DNA from: Desulfobacteraceae bacterium
Lineage (GTDB): Bacteria > Desulfobacterota > DSM-4660 > Desulfatiglandales > Desulfatiglandaceae
Direction of reading: 5' to 3'
Assembly: GCA_030589225.1 (NCBI GenBank)
Contig: JAUUWD010000028.1
Span: forward strand, 1-10,073
Length of the DNA: 10,073 nucleotides
The notes beneath the pieces are model-generated. The model worked only from the letters and a program-made list of their open reading frames with translations. It had not been told where the DNA came from and ran no database searches. Each line of letters opens with the position of its first letter. Positions within the stretch are counted from its first letter, which is position 1. The position numbers were made by a program, and so were the translations under genes. Shown here one piece after another: positions 6,770 through 10,073 of this stretch.

Positions 6770-6810
6770 CGTTACTTACGGCCTTATTTGAATAAAAAAT
6801 TGAACCAATT

Positions 6811-6847
6811 CATTTAATAAATGCATTCAACTAATGAATCCATTCAT
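6811..6847. promoter_or_regulatory. Candidate TetR operators in the divergent region
   Basis: Three inverted repeats crowd 37 bp: CATTTA-A-TAAATG (6811-6823), ATTCA-N5-TGAAT (6825-6839) and ATGAAT-CC-ATTCAT (6834-6847). The TGAAT/ATTCA half-sites resemble those of Bacillus FadR (TGAATGANTANTCATTCA, recalled). They lie between the TetR gene and the start region of the dehydratase-like gene, where autoregulation plus divergent control would be expected. No single promoter stands out. Confidence 0.5.
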
Positions 6848-6881
6848 ATCCTGGACGACATAATGTGTCAAGGAGAAAAGC

Positions 6882-6929
6882 ATGGCAATTCGGAAATGGT
6901 CCACTTCAGCCTTTAACCATGCACCGTAA
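6882..6929 (+). CDS. Possible 15-residue leader ORF upstream of the dehydratase
   Basis: AAGGAG followed by 6 nt and ATG is the best ribosome site in this stretch, yet the frame encodes only MAIRKWSTSAFNHAP before TAA. The stretch 6865-7107 also stays open in the frame of the dehydratase (from GTG at 6865), but its translation resembles nothing I know and precedes the family's normal N-terminus. It may be a leader peptide, or the frameshifted relic of a gene that once stood here. Confidence 0.3.
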   Translation: MAIRKWSTSAFNHAP

Positions 6930-7107
6930 GGAGGAGCCATCAAAGGCGATTATAGGCGGGATAGATGATGCCTTGATGATGGACCGGGATTTTCATCAAG
7001 CCTTGACTGATACCTTTCCATCTATTAAATTAAAAGAGAAACAGTCCGACCACAATGGAATACTATCATGGATCCCTTTAATCCAATATGAAAGGCGAGG
7101 TTTAGAT

Positions 7108-8580
7108 ATGGAGATCAAAAACGGCTGCGAATACATGGAGAGCCTGAGGCAGATCAATCCGGTTATCTATTACAAAGGAGAAAGAATCAAGGATGTCACC
7201 CGGCATCCGGCCACCGCGCCCCACGTCCGGGCCGCCGCCATGACATATGCCCTGATCAATGATAATGACTATAGGGACCTGGCAACGGCCACATCTCATC
7301 TGACCGGCAGGACCATCAGTCGATTTACCCACGTACACCAGAATGTGGAAGACCTGATAAAAAAGATCAAACTGCTCAGAGTACTCGGCCAGAAAACGGG
7401 GAGCTGTTTTCAGCGATGTGTAGGGTTGGACGGGATCAATGCCGTCTACTCCATTGCCCACGAGATCGACGAGAAAAATGGCGCCGACTACTTTAATCGG
7501 CTCAAGGATTGGCTCATCACAATTCAGGATAAAAACCTGATGGTCGTCGGGGCCATGACCGATCCCAAGGGAGACCGGTCAAAGGGGCCTGCGGATCAGC
7601 CTGATCCGGACCAGTACGTCCACGTTGCCGATCGACGGCCGGACGGCATCGTCATTAGAGGGGCCAAGCTCCACATGACCGGCGGGGTTAACTCCCATGA
7701 GATCCTGATTATGCCCACAACGGCTCTGGATGAACGATCGAAGGCATACGCCATAAGCTGTGCCGTGCCGGTGGATGCGCCGGGCGTTACCATGATTTTC
7801 GGCCGGCAGGCCAGCGACGACCGGCGAGACAAAAGGGAGCGGATCGATTCAGGCAAGCCTGTATTCGGCGTCGTGGGCGGTGAGGCCCTCATCGCCTTTG
7901 AAGACGTCTTTGTGCCAAAAGAGCGGGTATTCATGGATGGGGAAACCGAGTTCACCAGTTCCCTGGTCTACCGGTTCGCGGCCCACCACCGGGCCAATTA
8001 CGGGGCCTGTAAAACAGGCTTGATGGATGTGCTGACGGGTGCCGTGAGCTACCTGACCCAAGTCCAGGGAACGTCAAGGGCCTCTCATGTCAGGGACAAG
8101 GTGACGGAGATGATCCATCTTTGCGAGACCCTTTACAGCTCTTCAATCGCATGCTCTGCCGAAGGTTGGCCGACCCCGTCAGGGGCCTACATGGTGGACA
8201 CCATGCTGGCCAATGTATGCAAGCAGAATGTCACACGGTTCCATTTCGAGGTGGCGAGGCTGGCCCTGGATCTGGCGGGTGGTTTTATTGCGACACTGCC
8301 GAGCCAGTACGATCTGGAAAATGAGGATGTGGGATATCTGGTAAAAAAATATTTCTCTGGAGTAGAAGGTATTCCCACCGAGCACCGGATGAAGATCGCT
8401 CGACTCATCGAAGCCATGACAGGGGGCACAGCCCTGGTGGAATCAATGCACGGTGCTGGATCACCCCAGGCCCAGAGGATTATGATCCTCAGGGAGGGAA
8501 ACTTAGATAAGAAAATCAAACTGGCAAAAGCCCTATTGGGGATCCCCCAGAAAAAAAGTGGTTCCTCTTCTACTCGCTGA
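7108..8580 (+). CDS. 4-hydroxybutyryl-CoA dehydratase family radical enzyme
   Basis: From ATG 7108 the protein is 490 residues, the same length I recall for Clostridium aminobutyricum AbfD. GAGG with a 7-nt gap precedes the ATG, and the family N-terminus (EYMESLRQINPVIYY) begins right after it. An in-frame GTG at 6865 would add 81 unfamiliar residues and is less likely. The family dehydrates 4-hydroxybutyryl-CoA to crotonyl-CoA through a ketyl-radical mechanism using FAD and a [4Fe-4S] cluster, and isomerises vinylacetyl-CoA. Cluster ligands are present: Cys100 and Cys104 (SCFQRC), His294 and Cys301. Tyr298 and Lys302 (HRANYGACK), Thr191 (HMTGG) and a Glu near 259 match the AbfD active site. 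SMHGAGSPQAQR and GNLDKK mark the normal C-terminus. It is divergent from the TetR gene. The natural substrate may be 4-hydroxybutyryl-CoA or a substituted analogue. Confidence 0.88.
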   Translation: MEIKNGCEYMESLRQINPVIYYKGERIKDVTRHPATAPHVRAAAMTYALINDNDYRDLATATSHLTGRTISRFTHVHQNVEDLIKKIKLLRVLGQKTGSCFQRCVGLDGINAVYSIAHEIDEKNGADYFNRLKDWLITIQDKNLMVVGAMTDPKGDRSKGPADQPDPDQYVHVADRRPDGIVIRGAKLHMTGGVNSHEILIMPTTALDERSKAYAISCAVPVDAPGVTMIFGRQASDDRRDKRERIDSGKPVFGVVGGEALIAFEDVFVPKERVFMDGETEFTSSLVYRFAAHHRANYGACKTGLMDVLTGAVSYLTQVQGTSRASHVRDKVTEMIHLCETLYSSSIACSAEGWPTPSGAYMVDTMLANVCKQNVTRFHFEVARLALDLAGGFIATLPSQYDLENEDVGYLVKKYFSGVEGIPTEHRMKIARLIEAMTGGTALVESMHGAGSPQAQRIMILREGNLDKKIKLAKALLGIPQKKSGSSSTR

Positions 8581-8609
8581 TCTGGCCCGTGACGATAACC
8601 TTTAATTAA

Positions 8610-8710
8610 GGAATAAGAGAGTTCCTTTCCTTCAAAAACAGCGGGAAAGGTGTGCGAACTTTTATCAACATGGATAAAAGGGGTATTTTCCGCTTCTACT
8701 GAAAATGCCG
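8610..8710 (-). pseudogene. DUF1573 gene fragment
   Basis: Minus-strand translation from 8708 gives AFSVEAENTPFIHVDK then SSHTFPAVFEGKELSYS. It aligns with the intact DUF1573 gene at 1630-2340 (SAPPEVGPIIHFRQ, TSHTFPIVFEGTELTHT): HTFP, VFEG and EL are identical, and the position just after the signal peptide is the same. No start codon with a ribosome site precedes it (TAA TAG stand just upstream), and the homology stops before the SCGC region. The fragment is convergent with, and 30 bp from, the end of the dehydratase gene. It is a relic of a second copy, too short to be functional. Confidence 0.65.
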
Positions 8711-8750
8711 GACTCCTTACATATTGTAATATCTATTAGTTATGAGCTTT

Positions 8751-8771
8751 AAAAACATAGTTTTTGACTTT
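8751..8771 (+). terminator. Weak AT-rich hairpin, possible terminator
   Basis: AAAAAC-ATA-GTTTTT (8751-8765) is followed by GACTTTTT. The stem has almost no GC and lies 170 bp after the dehydratase stop, so termination is uncertain. No stronger candidate is seen in this intergenic region. Confidence 0.2.
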
Positions 8772-8829
8772 TTACGAGACCATCACTCACTACTGACCCT
8801 GGAAAAAACCATATTTTTTAATTTTCTTG

Positions 8830-8859
8830 TTGACAACTGAATTGTTTTCAGAATATAAA
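8830..8859 (+). promoter_or_regulatory. Promoter for the carboxyltransferase gene
   Basis: A perfect TTGACA at 8830-8835 and TATAAA at 8854-8859 are separated by 18 bp, the best sigma-70 match in the window. The expected start is near 8866, leaving a 5' leader of about 190 nt before the ATG at 9054. Confidence 0.6.
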
Positions 8860-8871
8860 TAACAATCATTA

Positions 8872-8888
8872 GATGAATGAGTTTCATC
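8872..8888. promoter_or_regulatory. Candidate TetR operator at the transcription start
   Basis: GATGAA-N5-TTCATC is a perfect 6+6 palindrome directly downstream of the -10 box, a typical repressor position. Its ATGAA/TTCAT half-sites match those of the palindrome ATGAAT-CC-ATTCAT at 6834-6847 in front of the TetR gene, so the same regulator may act here. Confidence 0.45.
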
Positions 8889-8911
8889 AAATAGCGCCAA
8901 TCCACGAACTT

Positions 8912-8951
8912 CCCTTCCCTTGTGCGGGGTGGAAGGGACCAGGGTTGCCCT
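8912..8951 (+). promoter_or_regulatory. Hairpins in the carboxyltransferase 5' leader
   Basis: CCCTTCC (8912-8918) pairs with GGAAGGG (8931-8937) around a 12-nt loop, and a second small stem AGGG-TTG-CCCT follows at 8941-8951. No T-run follows either, and no known riboswitch consensus is recognised. The rest of 8581-9053 holds the DUF1573 relic, the promoter and the operator described separately, and no other gene. Confidence 0.3.
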
Positions 8952-9053
8952 AACCGGATTCAATCTGACTTTGACGTTTTCCTGGGAAGGGGGCTTAGTG
9001 TGACCATTTTGCGCAGAAATCTATTTCTAACAGACTAACATGGAGGCCGTGAA

Positions 9054-10073
9054 ATGGACATTGAGGATAAAATAAAGGAGCTGGAAAGAAGAAATCTTGA
9101 TGCCGAGTCAGGAGGCGGCGAGAAAAGGATAGAGGCCCAACACGCCAGGGGCAAAATGACCGCAAGGGAAAGAATCGGTTACCTTCTTGATGAGGGCAGT
9201 TTTGAGGAAATCGATAAATTCGTAGTCCACAGGTGCTATGATTTCAGCATGGAGAAAAAGAGGTCTCCCGGAGACGGCGTGGTAACCGGTTACGGGAACA
9301 TAAAGGGGCGACCGGTCTTTCTTTTTTCCCAGGACTTTACAGTACTTGGCGGATCTCTTGGTGAGATGTTCGGGGAAAAGATATGTAAAGTCATGGATCT
9401 GGCCCTGAGGAATGGCGCGCCCATGATCGGGCTCAATGATTCGGGCGGGGCAAGGATTCAGGAAGGGGTTATGAGCCTGGGGAGCTACGGTGAAATCTTC
9501 AAGAGAAACGTCTGGAGTTCCGGTGTTGTCCCTCAGATATCGGTTATTATGGGGCCCTGCGCAGGAGGGGCCGTGTATTCACCTGCCCTCACTGACTTTA
9601 CCATAATGGTGAAAAAAACCAGCAACATGTTTATCACCGGCCCCCAGGTTATCAAGTCGGTCACATCAGAGGAAGTTACGGCCGAGGAACTGGGCGGCGC
9701 AATGACACACAATACCAAGAGCGGGGTGGCCCATTTTGCCGAGGATTCGGACCAGGCCGCCCTGGACAGGGTCAAGGAGATCCTCGGGTACCTGCCCCAG
9801 AGCTACCGCGAATCCCCCCCCGTGGTCGAATGCAGCGATGACCCGGAGCGCAAAGATGAATCATTGAAAACAGTAGTGCCCACTGACCCCAGAAAGCCCT
9901 ATGATATGACGGAAATCATCCGCTCCGTATTGGATGACAACCGGTTCCTGGAGGTCCAGAAACACTATGCAAGAAACATGGTCGTCGGCTTTGGTCGATT
10001 AAACGGCCATTCAGTGGGTATTATCGCCAATCAACCCAGATTTCTGGCCGGTTGCCTGGACAACAATGCCTCC
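9054..10073 (+). CDS. Acyl-CoA carboxylase/decarboxylase carboxyltransferase subunit, 3' cut
   Basis: The first 340 residues are in the window and the frame runs open off the end; the family is usually about 510-520 residues. It is a biotin-dependent carboxyltransferase of the propionyl-CoA carboxylase beta / methylmalonyl-CoA decarboxylase alpha group, moving CO2 between carboxybiotin and the alpha carbon of an acyl-Co[12 protein letters not shown] opens the domain (31-41). [19 protein letters not shown] (92-110), [12 protein letters not shown] (128-139) and [16 protein letters not shown] (167-182) are the conserved oxyanion and CoA-site loops of the N-domain. The C-domain begins with [19 protein letters not shown] (282-300). 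ATG at 9054 has GGAGG 7 nt upstream. A strong promoter and TetR-like operator precede it. Whether it carboxylates or decarboxylates, and on which acyl group, depends on partner subunits beyond the window. Confidence 0.93.
   Translation, partial: MDIEDKIKELERRNLDAESGGGEKRIEAQHARGKMTARERIGYLLDEGSFEEIDKFVVHRCYDFSMEKKRSPGDGVVTGYGNIKGRPVFLFSQDFTVLGGSLGEMFGEKICKVMDLALRNGAPMIGLNDSGGARIQEGVMSLGSYGEIFKRNVWSSGVVPQISVIMGPCAGGAVYSPALTDFTIMVKKTSNMFITGPQVIKSVTSEEVTAEELGGAMTHNTKSGVAHFAEDSDQAALDRVKEILGYLPQSYRESPPVVECSDDPERKDESLKTVVPTDPRKPYDMTEIIRSVLDDNRFLEVQKHYARNMVVGFGRLNGHSVGIIANQPRFLAGCLDNNAS

Noticed and set aside
6865..7107. N-terminal extension of the dehydratase from GTG 6865
   Set aside because: The added 81 residues have no family resemblance. 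ATG 7108 gives the standard 490-residue length with a ribosome site.
7102..8519. Minus-strand ORFs opposite the dehydratase gene
   Set aside because: They lie entirely within a strongly conserved plus-strand gene and show no family motifs.
8912..8937. Rho-independent terminator
   Set aside because: The stem is reasonable but has no following T-tract, and it lies inside the leader of an active-looking promoter.
9533..9775. 80-residue minus-strand ORF inside the carboxyltransferase gene
   Set aside because: It is an antisense shadow of the conserved [16 protein letters not shown] region.

Overview
The window looks like part of an anaerobic Desulfobacterota (deltaproteobacterial) chromosome, sulfate-reducer or syntroph-like. 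This is an inference from gene content: acyl-CoA dehydrogenase, HSD10-type SDR, split B12-dependent acyl-CoA mutase, 4-hydroxybutyryl-CoA dehydratase-type radical enzyme, biotin-enzyme carboxyltransferase and periplasmic DUF1573 proteins. No RNA gene, CRISPR array or transposase is visible.

Layout. Bases 1-228 hold short palindromes and an AT-rich inverted repeat. Bases 229-720 (-) are a decayed acyl-CoA dehydrogenase. A minus-strand block then runs right to left: TetR regulator (6769-6140), acyl-CoA dehydrogenase (6090-4933), mutase large subunit (4595-2904), B12-binding small subunit (2807-2421), exported DUF1573 protein (2340-1630) and SDR dehydrogenase (1557-790). On the plus strand lie a 4-hydroxybutyryl-CoA dehydratase family enzyme (7108-8580), a 473-bp intergenic region containing a minus-strand DUF1573 relic, and a carboxyltransferase gene (9054 onward) cut by the window end.

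Most interesting feature. The DUF1573 gene is interrupted by exactly one in-frame TGA, at the position of the first Cys of the family's conserved SCGC motif (here Ser-TGA-Gly-Cys). The reading frame is otherwise intact. A 7-bp hairpin with a bulged U and a 3-nt AGG loop begins 16 nt after the TGA, and its layout closely resembles the E. coli fdhF SECIS. I read this as a candidate exported selenoprotein with a Sec-Gly-Cys pair. A simple nonsense mutation is the main alternative.

How the genes may work together. Two radical enzymes (a B12 mutase and a [4Fe-4S]/FAD dehydratase), a desaturating flavoenzyme, a 3-hydroxyacyl-CoA dehydrogenase and a carboxylase/decarboxylase subunit suggest catabolism of a branched or otherwise blocked acyl-CoA. 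The mutase lacks the Arg and His that methylmalonyl-CoA mutase uses on its substrate, so its substrate is probably not methylmalonyl-CoA. TetR-like palindromes lie in the TetR/dehydratase divergent region and just downstream of a good promoter for the carboxyltransferase, suggesting one local regulon.
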